Below, one piece after another: positions 31,172 to 40,092 of a stretch of 64,000 nt of DNA (positions are counted from its first letter, which is position 1; each line of letters opens with the position of its first letter). This DNA is from Devosia sp. A8/3-2 (GTDB lineage: Bacteria > Pseudomonadota > Alphaproteobacteria > Rhizobiales > Devosiaceae). Position numbers and translations under genes: made by a program. Under the pieces are notes generated by a model. The model worked only from the letters and a program-made list of their open reading frames with translations. It was not told the DNA's origin and searched no databases. The stretch lies in NCBI GenBank assembly GCA_025452255.1, contig CP104974.1:3264156-3328155 (forward strand). The letters are read 5' to 3'.

Positions 31172-31876
31172 ATGCGTTGCGCGATCTATTTTGTTCCTCC
31201 GGCCGATGACCCGCTGCAGATTGCCGCGGCGCAATGGCTGCGGCGCGACCCGTATACGGGCGCACGCGTCAGCTGGCCGGTGGAAGGATTGGTAGAAACC
31301 GACCACGCTTTCCTCACCGCTGCGCCGCGCCGCTTCGGCTTTCACGGCACATTGAAAGCGCCGTTCCGGCTGGCTCCCGAATACGAAATTGGCGACCTGC
31401 AAGCCGCGCTCGACCGGTTCTGCTGCCGCCTGCCGGCCGTTACCGTGCCGGAAATGCGCATCGTGCCGATCCAGAATGCCTTCGCCCCGGTGCCGGCCGT
31501 GCCCATGCTCGAACTCAATGATCTGGCAGCCGATTTCGTTACTGCCTTTGACATCTATCGCAGCCCGATCACCGATCTCGATCTGGCGCGGGGCGATATA
31601 GGGCGGTTCAATGGCCAGCAATTCGATAATCTGCGCAATTGGGGCCATCCCAATGTATTTGACCAGTTCCGCTTCCACATGACGCTGACCGGCCCCATCG
31701 ATGAGCTGGAACGTGATCATGTAGCGCTGGTATTGCAGCGCCATTTCGGCGACCTTGCCACAGCGCCATTGCATATCGGGCAAGTTGCCCTGTTCGTGGA
31801 GCCGGAGCCGAATGCTCCGTTCTTCGTCCATTCCAGTCACCAATTCACCACTCAACGCCGACGTAAGATTGCTTGA
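31172..31876 (+). CDS. DUF1045 protein of phosphonate metabolism
   Basis: ATG 31172, 234 residues, intact. MRCAIYFVPPADDPLQIAAA begins it; FGFHGTLKAPFRLA and FRFHMTLTGPI each carry an H-x-T motif, the two catalytic signatures of the 2H phosphoesterase fold. DUF1045 proteins are found in phn clusters and are thought to process cyclic ribose phosphate intermediates of the C-P lyase pathway; that role is inferred from family and context. It is followed 3 bp later by phnM. Confidence 0.87.
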   Translation: MRCAIYFVPPADDPLQIAAAQWLRRDPYTGARVSWPVEGLVETDHAFLTAAPRRFGFHGTLKAPFRLAPEYEIGDLQAALDRFCCRLPAVTVPEMRIVPIQNAFAPVPAVPMLELNDLAADFVTAFDIYRSPITDLDLARGDIGRFNGQQFDNLRNWGHPNVFDQFRFHMTLTGPIDELERDHVALVLQRHFGDLATAPLHIGQVALFVEPEPNAPFFVHSSHQFTTQRRRKIA

Positions 31877-31879
31877 TCC

Positions 31880-33026
31880 ATGACGCAGAAGAATATCGCC
31901 GAAACCGTTCTCACCAATGCAAGGATTGTCCCGGCCGACGAAGTCATCGAAGGCGCCATCCTGCTGCGCGATGGCGTGATCGCCGATATCTCAGCGGCTT
32001 CGGCGCATGGCGAGGACATGGATGGCGACCACGTCATTCCGGGCCTTGTCGAGCTGCATACCGATCACCTCGAAAACCATTATGCGCCCCGCCCCAAAGT
32101 GCGCTGGAACGCCATTGCCGCCGTACAGGCGCATGATGCGCAGGTCGCCGCCTCGGGCATTACCACCGTATTCGACGCGCTGCGCGTAGGGACGGACGAG
32201 CAGGCCGATATGGGCGACACCGAAATGCTGGTGCTGGCCGACGCCATTGCTGCCGGCAAGGCGTCAGGACGCCTGCGCGCCGACCATTTCATCCATCTGC
32301 GCTGCGAAGTTTCGGCACCAGATTGCCTGCGCGGGTTCGGGCAGTTGCAAGACCATCCATTGGTGCCCGGCTTCGCTGATGGATCACGCGCCGGGGCAGC
32401 GGCAGTTTGCCAATCTCGAAGCCTATCGGGTCTATTATCAGGGCAAGCTCAAGATGAGCGATCAGGCCCCGGCCGACTTCTCCGCTCGCCGCATTCGCGA
32501 CTCGGAAAAGCATGCCGGGCCGCATCGCGCGGCGATTTCGCAATTCTGCCGGGCCAATGACATCGTGCTGGCCAGCCATGACGACGCCACGCTGGGCCAT
32601 GTCGACGAGGCCATTGCGCAAGGCATCGATGTCGCCGAATTCCCGACAACCGTGGAAGCCGCCCGCGCCTCGCATGGGGCTGGCATGGCCGTGCTGATGG
32701 GCGCGCCCAATGTGGTGCGTGGTTCCTCGCATTCGGGCAATGTCTCGGCGCGCAGATTGGCCGAGCACGGCCTGCTCGACATTCTCTCGTCCGACTACAT
32801 CCCCTTCAGCCTGTTGCAGGCAGCCTTCTCGCTGGGCGATAGCGTTGACTCCATCACCCTGCCCCACGCCGTGCGGCTGGTATCCAAGCACCCGGCCGAA
32901 GCGGCAAGCCTGCACGACCGCGGCGAGATCGCCCCGGGCAAGCGGGCCGATCTGGTCCGCGTCCGCGTGCAGGATGCCGTGCCGATCGTGCGCACCGTCT
33001 GGCGCGAAGGGAACCGCGTCATATGA
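31880..33026 (+). CDS. phnM: Alpha-D-ribose 1-methylphosphonate 5-triphosphate diphosphatase
   Basis: Removes pyrophosphate from the triphosphate product of PhnGHIL to give ribose 1-methylphosphonate 5-phosphate. Amidohydrolase metal site HVIPGLVELHTDHLENHY; other PhnM landmarks are GITTVFDALRVGTDEQADMG, VLASHDDATLGHVDEAIAQG, MGAPNVVRGSSHSGNVSARR and DILSSDYIPFSLLQAAF. One extra base near 32366-32375 (GTGCCCGG) shifts the frame just before SLMDHAPGQRQF. Corrected length is 381 residues. It overlaps phnN (ATGA). Confidence 0.93.
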
Positions 33027-33601
33027 GTACGGACGCCTCGGCTTCCGGCGCCTTCATTGCCGTGGTCGGCCCCAGCGGATCAGGCAAGGATTCACTGATC
33101 GACTTTGCGCGCCAGCGCCTTGCCGGGCGGCCGGAATTTGCCTTCGTGCGCCGCATCGTTACCCGCCCGGCCGATCGCGCGGCCGAAGATCACGATAGCC
33201 TCAGCGAAGCGCATTTCGAGGCGCTGGCACAGTCAAACGGGCTGGCGCTGCATTGGCACGCTCATGGCCTGCGCTATGGCTTGCCGCGCTCCATCGACAA
33301 GGATATCGCGGCCGGCCGCGTCGTCATCGCCAATGTGTCGCGACAGGTGATTGGCGAGGCCGCTGCCCGCTATCAGCGGGTCATCGTGGCCACTATTTCG
33401 GCCCGTCCCGAGATCATCGCCCAGCGGCTGGCAGCACGCGGCCGCGAGGACGCCGAGGCCATTCGCCAGCGCTCGGCGCGCCAGCTCGATGTCGCCGTGC
33501 CGGGCGTCGAAAGCGTAGAGATCGACAATTCCGGTCCCTTGCAGGATGCCGGCGAGCGTTTTCTTGGCCTGTTGCAGCAGGCGCAGGCGGAACGGGTTTA
33601 G
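33023..33601 (+). CDS. phnN: Ribose 1,5-bisphosphate phosphokinase
   Basis: Phosphorylates ribose 1,5-bisphosphate, the C-P lyase end product, to PRPP. 192 residues, intact. P-loop VVGPSGSGKDSLIDFARQRL; guanylate-kinase-like RRIVTRPADRAAEDHDSLSE, and AARGREDAEAIRQRSAR as lid. It converges with phnF, whose last base pairs overlap it (33598-33601). Confidence 0.93.
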   Translation: MSTDASASGAFIAVVGPSGSGKDSLIDFARQRLAGRPEFAFVRRIVTRPADRAAEDHDSLSEAHFEALAQSNGLALHWHAHGLRYGLPRSIDKDIAAGRVVIANVSRQVIGEAAARYQRVIVATISARPEIIAQRLAARGREDAEAIRQRSARQLDVAVPGVESVEIDNSGPLQDAGERFLGLLQQAQAERV

Positions 33602-34335
33602 ACCACCAGTTCCATCAAATCTGCCGGGAAGCGGCTCAACGCGTAGAGCAAGGGCTTGCCGGCCAAATCCGTATCGACCGCCTCCGACACCAGCAGAATG
33701 GCGCCGGGGGCCAATTTCAGCGTCGCCGTTTCGTCGGCATCGGCGTGGCGGGCCGAGATGCGGGTGCTGGCGCGGGCATAGTCGGCAATGCCGTAGCTCG
33801 CCAGCGTTGCGGTGATGGACGGATTTTCCATGAAACGCGTGGCGAAATCGGGGAAGGTCGCATAGCTCAACCAGATGCTGGCGCGCGACATGGGGCGATT
33901 GTCGGCCGATGACAGGGTTTCCAGCCGCGTCACTTTGGTTCCGGCCCGTAGACCCAGCGCCGAGGCCACACTGGCCGTCGCGTTTTCAAGCCGCGAGGAC
34001 AGCATGTCGCGCGAGATCGTCGCGGCCTGTCCGGCCAGGTTTTCCGAAAATCGCGTCCGTTTGCCAATGCGATAGCTGACCCGGCGCGCCTGATCGACAA
34101 AACTGCCCCGCCCCTGTTCGGTACGGATGACACCCTCGGCCTGTAGCGCCGCCAGCGCCCGGCGCACGGTGTGGCGATTGGCCGAGAAGCGTTCGGCCAG
34201 CTCGGTTTCCCCGGGCAGGCGATCGCCCGGCTGGCGCTTGCCGCCGACTATGTCGAGCCGGATGGCATCGGCAATACGCCGCCAGAGCGCAACGCCGCTG
34301 AGATGGGATTCGGACGAGGACTCGGTTTTTGTCAT
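33598..34335 (-). CDS. phnF: Phosphonate regulon regulator, GntR family (HutC subfamily)
   Basis: 245 residues, intact, divergent from phnG. N-terminal winged helix: PGDRLPGETELAERFSANRH with VRRALAALQAEGVIRTEQGR. The C-terminal UTRA ligand domain starts near residue 95 (VTRLETLSSADNRPMSRASI). PhnF proteins repress phn genes in the absence of their ligand. The perfect inverted repeat at 34381-34398 between its start and phnG is the natural binding site. Confidence 0.92.
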   Translation of the reverse strand: MTKTESSSESHLSGVALWRRIADAIRLDIVGGKRQPGDRLPGETELAERFSANRHTVRRALAALQAEGVIRTEQGRGSFVDQARRVSYRIGKRTRFSENLAGQAATISRDMLSSRLENATASVASALGLRAGTKVTRLETLSSADNRPMSRASIWLSYATFPDFATRFMENPSITATLASYGIADYARASTRISARHADADETATLKLAPGAILLVSEAVDTDLAGKPLLYALSRFPADLMELVV

Positions 34336-34380
34336 TGCAAATTCACACGGGGCGCCTAAGACCGGAATCAGGATTTATGT

Positions 34381-34398
34381 TGTCTATTTTATTAGACA
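34381..34398. promoter_or_regulatory. Candidate PhnF operator in the phnF-phnG divergent region
   Basis: TGTCTATTTTATTAGACA: perfect 6-bp half-sites TGTCTA and TAGACA separated by 6 bp, 17 bp upstream of the phnG start and 46 bp upstream of phnF. A related TAGACATTTGTC lies at 31111-31122, upstream of the DUF1045-phnM-phnN unit, which could bring all phn transcripts under PhnF. Confidence 0.7.
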
Positions 34399-34414
34399 AG
34401 TAGAGGCAAGCGAT

Positions 34415-34852
34415 ATGACGACAGAACCGAGGCGGCTGGCATTAAATGCCACGGCAGGAGCGGAAAGCGCGGCCCTGACAGCGCGGTGGACCGATTGGGC
34501 CGAGAAGCCAGAATTCCGCGCATTGCGTGGTCCCGAAACCGGGCTGGTCATGGTGCGTGGCCGGGCCGGTGGTGGCGGCGCCCCGTTCAATCTGGGCGAG
34601 ACCAGTGTGAGCCGGGCCAGCGTCCGATTGGCCAGCGGCGAAGTGGGGCACGGCTATTGCACGGGCCGCGATCTCGAAAAGGCGCGGCTGATTGCGGTGT
34701 TCGATGCGCTGTTCCAGCGCGAGCCGGAGCGGGTCGAGGCCGAGGTGCTAGCCCCGCTGCGGGCTGTTGTGAGCCATGCCGACCAGCAGAAGCGCGAAGA
34801 AGCGGCGGCCACCAAGGTCGATTTCTTCACCATGGTGCGAGGAGACGTTTGA
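34415..34852 (+). CDS. phnG: C-P lyase complex subunit PhnG
   Basis: ATG 34415, 145 residues, intact. PhnG with PhnH, PhnI, PhnJ and PhnK forms the C-P lyase core; PhnG and PhnI take part in transferring phosphonate onto ribose of ATP. Family marks: PETGLVMVRGRAGGGGAPFN, LGETSVSRASVRLASGEVGH and GYCTGRDLEKARLIAVFDAL. Its stop TGA shares the A with the phnH start (TGATG). Confidence 0.93.
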   Translation: MTTEPRRLALNATAGAESAALTARWTDWAEKPEFRALRGPETGLVMVRGRAGGGGAPFNLGETSVSRASVRLASGEVGHGYCTGRDLEKARLIAVFDALFQREPERVEAEVLAPLRAVVSHADQQKREEAAATKVDFFTMVRGDV

Positions 34853-35451
34853 TGGAAAATCTGGTGCTCGATGGCGGCTTTGCCGACCCGGTCATGCAGG
34901 CCCAGCAGGGCTTTCGCGCCCTGATGGATGCGCTGGCCAATCCGGGGACAATTCAGGACTTGACGCTCGATCTGATCCCGCCCGCGCCGCTGACCCCGGA
35001 GCTGGCAGCAGTGCTGCTGACCCTGTGCGATCACGATACCGGCGTCTGGCTGCAGCCCGATCTAGCGACCGAAACGGTAACCGGCTGGCTGCGCTTCCAT
35101 ATCGGCTCGCCGCTCAATGTGACGCGGGAACAAGCGGCATTCGCGGCCTTGCTGGACAGCAATATATTGCAACTAAACGGCTTTTCGCTCGGTACGGATA
35201 TCTACCCCGACCGCTCGACCACACTGATCGTGGCCGTCGCGGCGCTGAGCGGCGGAAAGCCTCTCGTGCTGAAAGGCCCCGGCATCGAGCACAGCGTCGA
35301 GATATCCCCGCTCGGCCTGCCCACGGATTTCCTTGAGCAATGGGCGGACAACCGCGCGCAGTTTCCGCGCGGGGTGGACCTGCTGCTGGTGGCCGATGGG
35401 GCGGTGATCGGGCTGCCGCGGACCACGCGAATTATTGGGAAGGACGCTTAA
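34852..35451 (+). CDS. phnH: C-P lyase complex subunit PhnH
   Basis: 199 residues, intact. FADPVMQAQQGFRALMDALA at the N-terminus, LLTLCDHDTGVWLQPDLA, FSLGTDIYPDRSTTLIVAVA and ALSGGKPLVLKGPGIEHSVE are all recognisable PhnH blocks. It forms the dimeric PhnH module at the edge of the GHIJ complex. Directly abuts phnI. Confidence 0.93.
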   Translation: MENLVLDGGFADPVMQAQQGFRALMDALANPGTIQDLTLDLIPPAPLTPELAAVLLTLCDHDTGVWLQPDLATETVTGWLRFHIGSPLNVTREQAAFAALLDSNILQLNGFSLGTDIYPDRSTTLIVAVAALSGGKPLVLKGPGIEHSVEISPLGLPTDFLEQWADNRAQFPRGVDLLLVADGAVIGLPRTTRIIGKDA

Positions 35452-36548
35452 ATGTATGTGGCCGTAAAGGGCGGGGAAGCCGCCATTGCCAATGCACATG
35501 CTCTGCTGGCCGACCGGCGGCGGGGCGACCGGGACGTGCCGGCGCTGGGAATTGAGCAGATTATTCAGCAGCTTGGCCTCGCCGTCGACCGCTGCATGGC
35601 CGAAGGCTCGCTCTATGACCGCGAGCTTGCCGCGCTCGCCATCATCCAGTCGCGCGGCGATCTGATCGAGGCGATTTTTCTGGTGCGCGCCTATCGCACC
35701 ACCCTGCCCCGCTTCGGCTATTCGGTGCCGATCGACACCGCCAAGATGCAGATCGAGCGCCGCATCTCGGCGACCTTCAAGGACTTACCCGGCGGGCAGA
35801 TGTTGGGGCCAACTTTTGACTATACCCACCGCCTGCTCGACCCGGCCGTGGCCGAAGGCGCCGATGTTGCGACGCCAGTTCGGCGGCCGGCCGACCCGAA
35901 CAAGCGCCCCGCGTGACGGACCTGCTAGCCCATGAAGGGCTGATCGAGCCGGATTCCAGCGAACAGGCTCTGAACGAGAATGAACAGGAAATCGGCGACC
36001 TGACGCGGGAGCCCCTGCAATACCCGCTGGACCGCGATTTGCGGTTGCAGGCATTGCGCGCGGCGACGAGGGGTTTCTCCTCGCGCTCGGCTATTCGACG
36101 CAGCGCGGTTACGCCAGAACGCACCCCTTTGTCGGTGAAATCCGCATCGGGGAAGTCGAGGTGGAACTCGACATTGCCGAGCTTGGCTTTGCCGTCAGCT
36201 CCGGGCCGTGTCCGGGTGACCGAATGCCAGATGGTCAACCAGTTCAAGGGCTCGGCCAAGGTGCCGCCGCAGTTCACCCGCGGCTATGGGCTGGTGTTCG
36301 GCCAGTCCGAGCGCAAGGCCATGTCGATGTCGCTGTGTGACCGGGCGCTGCGCGCTCGCGAATTTGGCGAGGACGTGGTGGCCCCCGCGCAGGACGAAGA
36401 ATTCGTCATCAGCCACCTCGACAATGTGCAGTCCACCGGCTTCGTCGAGCACCTCAAGCTGCCCCATTATGTAGATTTCCGGGCCGAACTCGACGTGGTG
36501 CGGCGGATGCGGGCTGAACAGGAAGCACACAAGGAGGCGGCCGAATGA
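35452..36548 (+). CDS. phnI: C-P lyase complex subunit PhnI (compensating indels)
   Basis: Nucleosidase-type subunit that, with PhnG/H/L, exchanges adenine of ATP for the phosphonate. MYVAVKGGEAAIANAHALLA begins it, with QIIQQLGLAVDRCMAEGSLY, SRGDLIEAIFLVRAYRTTLP and GGQMLGPTFDYTHRLLD. Shifts near 35885-35990, 36057-36065 and 36200-36215 put a middle segment (LALGYSTQRGYARTHPFVGE) in another frame before QMVNQFKGSAKVPPQFTRGY and SMSLCDRALRAREFGEDV. Corrected length is about 365 residues. Overlaps phnJ by ATGA. Confidence 0.9.
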
Positions 36549-37425
36549 GCCTGATCCCAAGCTACAATTTTGCCTATCTCGACGAGCAGACCAAGCGGAT
36601 GATCCGGCGGTCGATCCTCAAGGCCGTCGCCATTCCCGGCTATCAGGTGCCGTTTGCCAGCCGCGAAATGCCCATGCCCTATGGCTGGGGCACGGGCGGC
36701 GTGCAGGTAACCGCGGCGATTATCGGGCCGAGCGACGTGCTCAAGGTGATCGACCGGGGCGCCGATGACACGACCAATGCGGTGTCGATCCGCGCCTTCT
36801 TCGCCAAAGTCGCCAATGTGGCGACCACCACGCATACATCAGACGCGACCATCATCCAGACCCGTCACCGCATTCCCGAAAAGCCCCTCAAGGCGGGCCA
36901 GTCCCGGTCTATCAGGTGCCGATCCCCGAGCCGCTGCGCTTCCTCGAACCGCGCGAAACCGAGACGCGCAAAATGCATGCGCTTGAGGAATATGGGCTGA
37001 TGCATGTCAAACTCTATGAGGACATTGCCGGGCATGGCCGGATCGCCACGACCTACGCCTATCCGGTCAAGGTCGAGGGGCGCTATGTGATGGACCCCTC
37101 GCCCACGCCCAAATTCGACAACCCGAAAATGCATATGTCGCCGGCGCTGCAGCTGTTCGGCGCAGGGCGCGAAATGCGCATCTATGCCGTGCCGCCCTTT
37201 ACCGAGGTGGTGAGCCTCGATTTTGAAGATCACCCCTTCGAAATCCAGCACTTTACCCAGCCATGCGCCCTATGCGCTGCTACCGGCGTCTATCTCGACG
37301 AGGTGATCTCGGATGACCATGGCGGGCACATGTTCGTGTGCTCGGACACCGACAATTGCGAAGAGCGCCGCGCCGAAGGGCATCGCGGACACCTGAGCGG
37401 CGAAGAACTGGAGGCGGCGGAATGA
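36545..37425 (+). CDS. phnJ: Carbon-phosphorus lyase PhnJ (one lost base)
   Basis: Radical-SAM-like enzyme that breaks the C-P bond. The cysteine pattern near the C-terminus is C-x2-C-x21-C-x5-C (CALCAATG ... HMFVCSDTDNC), the [4Fe-4S] and thiyl cysteines of PhnJ. N-terminal block IPSYNFAYLDEQTKRMIRRS and GYQVPFASREMPMPYGWGTG are diagnostic. One G is missing at 36900 (CCAGGT read as CCAGT), just before PVYQVPIPEPLRFLE. Corrected length is 293 residues. Overlaps phnK by ATGA. Confidence 0.94.
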
Positions 37426-38198
37426 GCGAGCAACCCCTGCTGCGGGTCGAAGGCCTGAGCAAATATTATGGCAACCGGCTGGGCTGCACCGATGTGTCGT
37501 TCGAGCTATGGCCCGGCGAAGTGCTGGCCATTGTGGGCGAGAGCGGATCGGGCAAGACGACGCTGCTCAATTGCCTCTCCACCCATCTTGAGCCCAGTTC
37601 CGGCCGCACCGAATATCGGATGCGCGACGAAGTCTGGCGCAATCTTTATGAGCTGAGCGAGGCCGAGCGGCGCTTTCTGATGCGCACCGACTGGGGCTTT
37701 GTGCACCAGAACCCGGCCGATGGGCTGCGCATGACGGTGTCGGCCGGCGCCAATGTGGGCGAACGGCTCATGGCGGTGGGCGACCGGCATTACGGCCATA
37801 TCCGCGACACGGCGGTGGATTGGCTGGGCCGCGTGGAAATCGCCGCCGACCGCATCGACGATCAGCCGCGCTCGTTTTCGGGCGGCATGCGCCAGCGCCT
37901 GCAGATTGCCCGTAATCTCGTGACGGGGCCACGGCTGGTGTTCATGGACGAGCCGACTGGCGGGCTCGACGTATCGGTGCAGGCGCGCTTGCTCGATCTC
38001 TTGCGTGGCCTCGTTGGCGAGCTGGGGCTGGCGGCCATCATCGTCACGCATGACTTGGCCGTGGCGCGGCTGCTGAGCCATCGGATGATGGTGATGAAGG
38101 ACGGCCGGGTGATCGAAGCGGGACTGACCGACCGCGTGCTCGATGATCCACGCGAGCCCTATACGCAGCTGCTCGTGTCCTCGATTTTGCAGGTGTGA
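37422..38198 (+). CDS. phnK: C-P lyase system ATP-binding protein PhnK
   Basis: 258 residues, intact. ABC ATPase fold: Walker A GESGSGKTTLLNCLS, signature SFSGGMRQRLQIARNLVTGP, Walker B VFMDEPTGGLDVSVQARLLD and VTHDLAVARLLSHRM. VHQNPADGLRMTVSAGANVG is characteristic of PhnK. PhnK binds the PhnJ dimer of the core complex rather than a membrane permease. An intergenic palindrome follows before phnL. Confidence 0.93.
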   Translation: MSEQPLLRVEGLSKYYGNRLGCTDVSFELWPGEVLAIVGESGSGKTTLLNCLSTHLEPSSGRTEYRMRDEVWRNLYELSEAERRFLMRTDWGFVHQNPADGLRMTVSAGANVGERLMAVGDRHYGHIRDTAVDWLGRVEIAADRIDDQPRSFSGGMRQRLQIARNLVTGPRLVFMDEPTGGLDVSVQARLLDLLRGLVGELGLAAIIVTHDLAVARLLSHRMMVMKDGRVIEAGLTDRVLDDPREPYTQLLVSSILQV

Positions 38199-38229
38199 TG
38201 GCGATGCACGCAACGACCACCAGACTGAC

Positions 38230-38247
38230 CCTCCCCGCAAGGGGGAG
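38230..38247. repeat. GC-rich palindrome, family B, between phnK and phnL
   Basis: CCTCCCCGCAAGGGGGAG (38231-38248) forms a hairpin with a short GCAA loop. It occupies most of the 79-bp phnK-phnL gap, the only sizeable gap within the phnG-L unit, and may act as a partial terminator or RNA-stability element. Confidence 0.55.
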
Positions 38248-38277
38248 GGTGACGAGTGAACCTTCGGAGTTCCAATC

Positions 38278-38982
38278 ATGACCGCCGCCCTTTCTGTCCG
38301 TAGTCTCTCCAAGACCTTCACCATGCATCTGCGCGATGGCGTGGTGCTGCCAGTCGTGGAGAATGTCGATTTCGAAGTCCACGCCGGCGAGTGCGTCGTG
38401 CTCGGTGGACCATCGGGGGCGGGCAAAAGCTCCATTCTCAAAATGGTCTATGGCAATTATGGCGTCGATGGCGGGCAAATCCTCTTGGCCCACGATGGTG
38501 CCGAGATCGATCTGGCGACGGCCGATCCGCGGCTGGTGCTAACGTTGCGGCGCGACACCATTGCCTATGTCAGCCAGTTCCTGCGCACGGTGCCGCGCGT
38601 GTCGGCGCTGGACGTGGTGGCTGAGCCGCTGGTGATCCGTGGGGTCGATAAAAGTGAGGCGCAGGAGCGTGCCAAGGCGCTGCTGGCGCGGCTCAACCTG
38701 CCGGAGCGGCTGTGGTCCCTGCCCCCGGCGACGTTTTCGGGCGGCGAGCAGCAGCGCGTCAACATCGCGCGCGGCTTCATCACCGATCACAAGGTGCTGT
38801 TGCTCGATGAGCCGACGGCGTCGCTGGACGCGACCAATCGGGCCGTCGTGGTCGAGATGATCGCGCAGAAAAAGGCGGCGGGCACGGCGCTGCTGGGCAT
38901 TTTCCACGATGAGGAAGTGCGCCAACAGGTGGCCGACCGGATTGTCGATGTGACCGCTTTTGCCCCGAGGATTGCCGCATGA
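38278..38982 (+). CDS. phnL: C-P lyase system ATP-binding protein PhnL
   Basis: 234 residues, intact. Walker A GGPSGAGKSSILKMVYGNYG, signature TFSGGEQQRVNIARGFITDH and Walker B LLLDEPTASLDATNRAVVVE. TIAYVSQFLRTVPRVSALDV is typical of PhnL, which is required for the first, nucleotide-exchange step of phosphonate activation. Overlaps the next gene by ATGA. Confidence 0.93.
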   Translation: MTAALSVRSLSKTFTMHLRDGVVLPVVENVDFEVHAGECVVLGGPSGAGKSSILKMVYGNYGVDGGQILLAHDGAEIDLATADPRLVLTLRRDTIAYVSQFLRTVPRVSALDVVAEPLVIRGVDKSEAQERAKALLARLNLPERLWSLPPATFSGGEQQRVNIARGFITDHKVLLLDEPTASLDATNRAVVVEMIAQKKAAGTALLGIFHDEEVRQQVADRIVDVTAFAPRIAA

Positions 38983-39594
38983 CCAAACTCGGCATCGAGC
39001 CGCATATCCACGCCACCGCCCATGTCACCGAGTCTGTGCTGGGGCGCTATACCGAGGTGGGCGCGGGCAGCCATGTGGCGCGCTCGACGCTGGGCGACTA
39101 TTCCTATTGCGTCGAGAACACCCAGATCGCTTATGCCGATATCGGCAAATTCGCCAATATCGCCAGCCATGTGCGCATCTATGCCAGCATGCACCCGATG
39201 GAGCAGGCGTCGCTCCACCACTTCACCTATCGCTCGGCCCGGTACTTCGAGGGCGAAGAGAACGACCAGGACTTTTTCGACTGGCGGGCGGAGCAGCGCA
39301 TTACCATTGGCCACGACACTGGATCGGCCATGGCGCGGTGATCATGCCGGGGATCAAAATCGGCAATGGGGCGATCATCGGCTCCAATGCGGTGGTGACC
39401 AAGGATGTGGCTGATTTCGCCATCGCCGTGGGCGTGCCGGCGCGCACGATCAAGCAGCGGTTCAGCGATGATGTCGCCGGGCGGCTGGATAGATTGGCGT
39501 GGTGGGACTGGAGCCATGAACGGCTGCATCAGGCGCTGCCGGATTTCCGGGCGCTGGGCGCGGAGGGGTTTTGGAGAAGTATGAGGGGGCTTAG
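38979..39594 (+). CDS. Phosphonate metabolism hexapeptide-repeat transferase (two lost bases)
   Basis: Left-handed beta-helix acetyltransferase family that accompanies phn operons (TIGR03308 type, recalled). Hexapeptide turns: HVTESVLGRYTEVGAGSHVA, STLGDYSYCVENTQIAYADI, then IGHGAVIMPGIKIGNGAIIG with SNAVVTKDV. One base is missing at 39320 (ACCTGG read as ACTGG) and one T in the T-run near 39571. Restoring both gives a protein of 205 residues ending EKYEGA at TAG 39592-39594; uncorrected it would run into the downstream repeat. Probably acetylates aminoalkylphosphonates or a pathway intermediate (inference). Confidence 0.87.
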
Positions 39595-40092
39595 GCCCCA
39601 TCATAACCACCGGGTCATTCCGGCGCAGGCCGGAATCCATGCTGAAGACCATCAGCCACCTCCAATGCTGGGATGACGCCGTGGGTAAAGTGGAATTGTG
39701 CCCGAATGCCTTCCCCCACCGGCTCTCCCTCGGGCCTGACCCGAGGGTCGCTAGCCACACGCAACAGCGTTGGTGCGTGTTGCAACAGGCCCTCGGGTCG
39801 AGCCCGAGGGAGAGCAGGTGGGTGTGGGGAGATTGTGCTTCTAACGCCGTGAGAGCCGATCCATCGGGGCTCTCAGCACCTCTCCCTAGCCCTCCCCATC
39901 AAGGGGAGGGTGACATCGAGTTCTTGGCAACGTCGTGCCACAACCACCGCACCAGCACCTCCCCCTCGACGGGGAGGTTGGGAGGGGGTGTTGAGAGCCC
40001 GGATGGACGGAAGAAAGTAAACCGAGGTCCCCGCTTTCGCGGGGATGACATCGTGGGTGGGGCTAGATGAGTTCACCCTGCCCCTGCCCTCG
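39595..40092. other. 498-bp intergenic cluster of palindromic repeats
   Basis: No coding sequence. It is packed with palindromes: GTCATTCCGGCGCAGGCCGG (39614-39633), the long hairpin 39722-39825, two family-B elements around 39886-39912 and 39955-39980, and a family-A arm GGTCCCCGCTTTCGCGGGGA (40026-40045). It separates the 3' end of the phn operon from the 3' end of the ugp operon, both converging here, and may block read-through. Confidence 0.7.
39722..39825. repeat. 104-nt near-perfect hairpin
   Basis: Outer arms GCTCTCCCTCGGGC (39722-39735) and GCCCGAGGGAGAGC (39812-39825) are perfect reverse complements. Inside, ACCCGAGGG pairs with CCCTCGGGT, and further in ACACGC pairs with GCGTGT. 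The structure could form a very stable RNA hairpin or DNA cruciform. Confidence 0.75.

Noticed and set aside
39595..40092. Repeat cluster as a CRISPR array
   Set aside because: The palindromes are of different kinds, irregularly spaced, and there are no unique spacers of constant length or cas genes.
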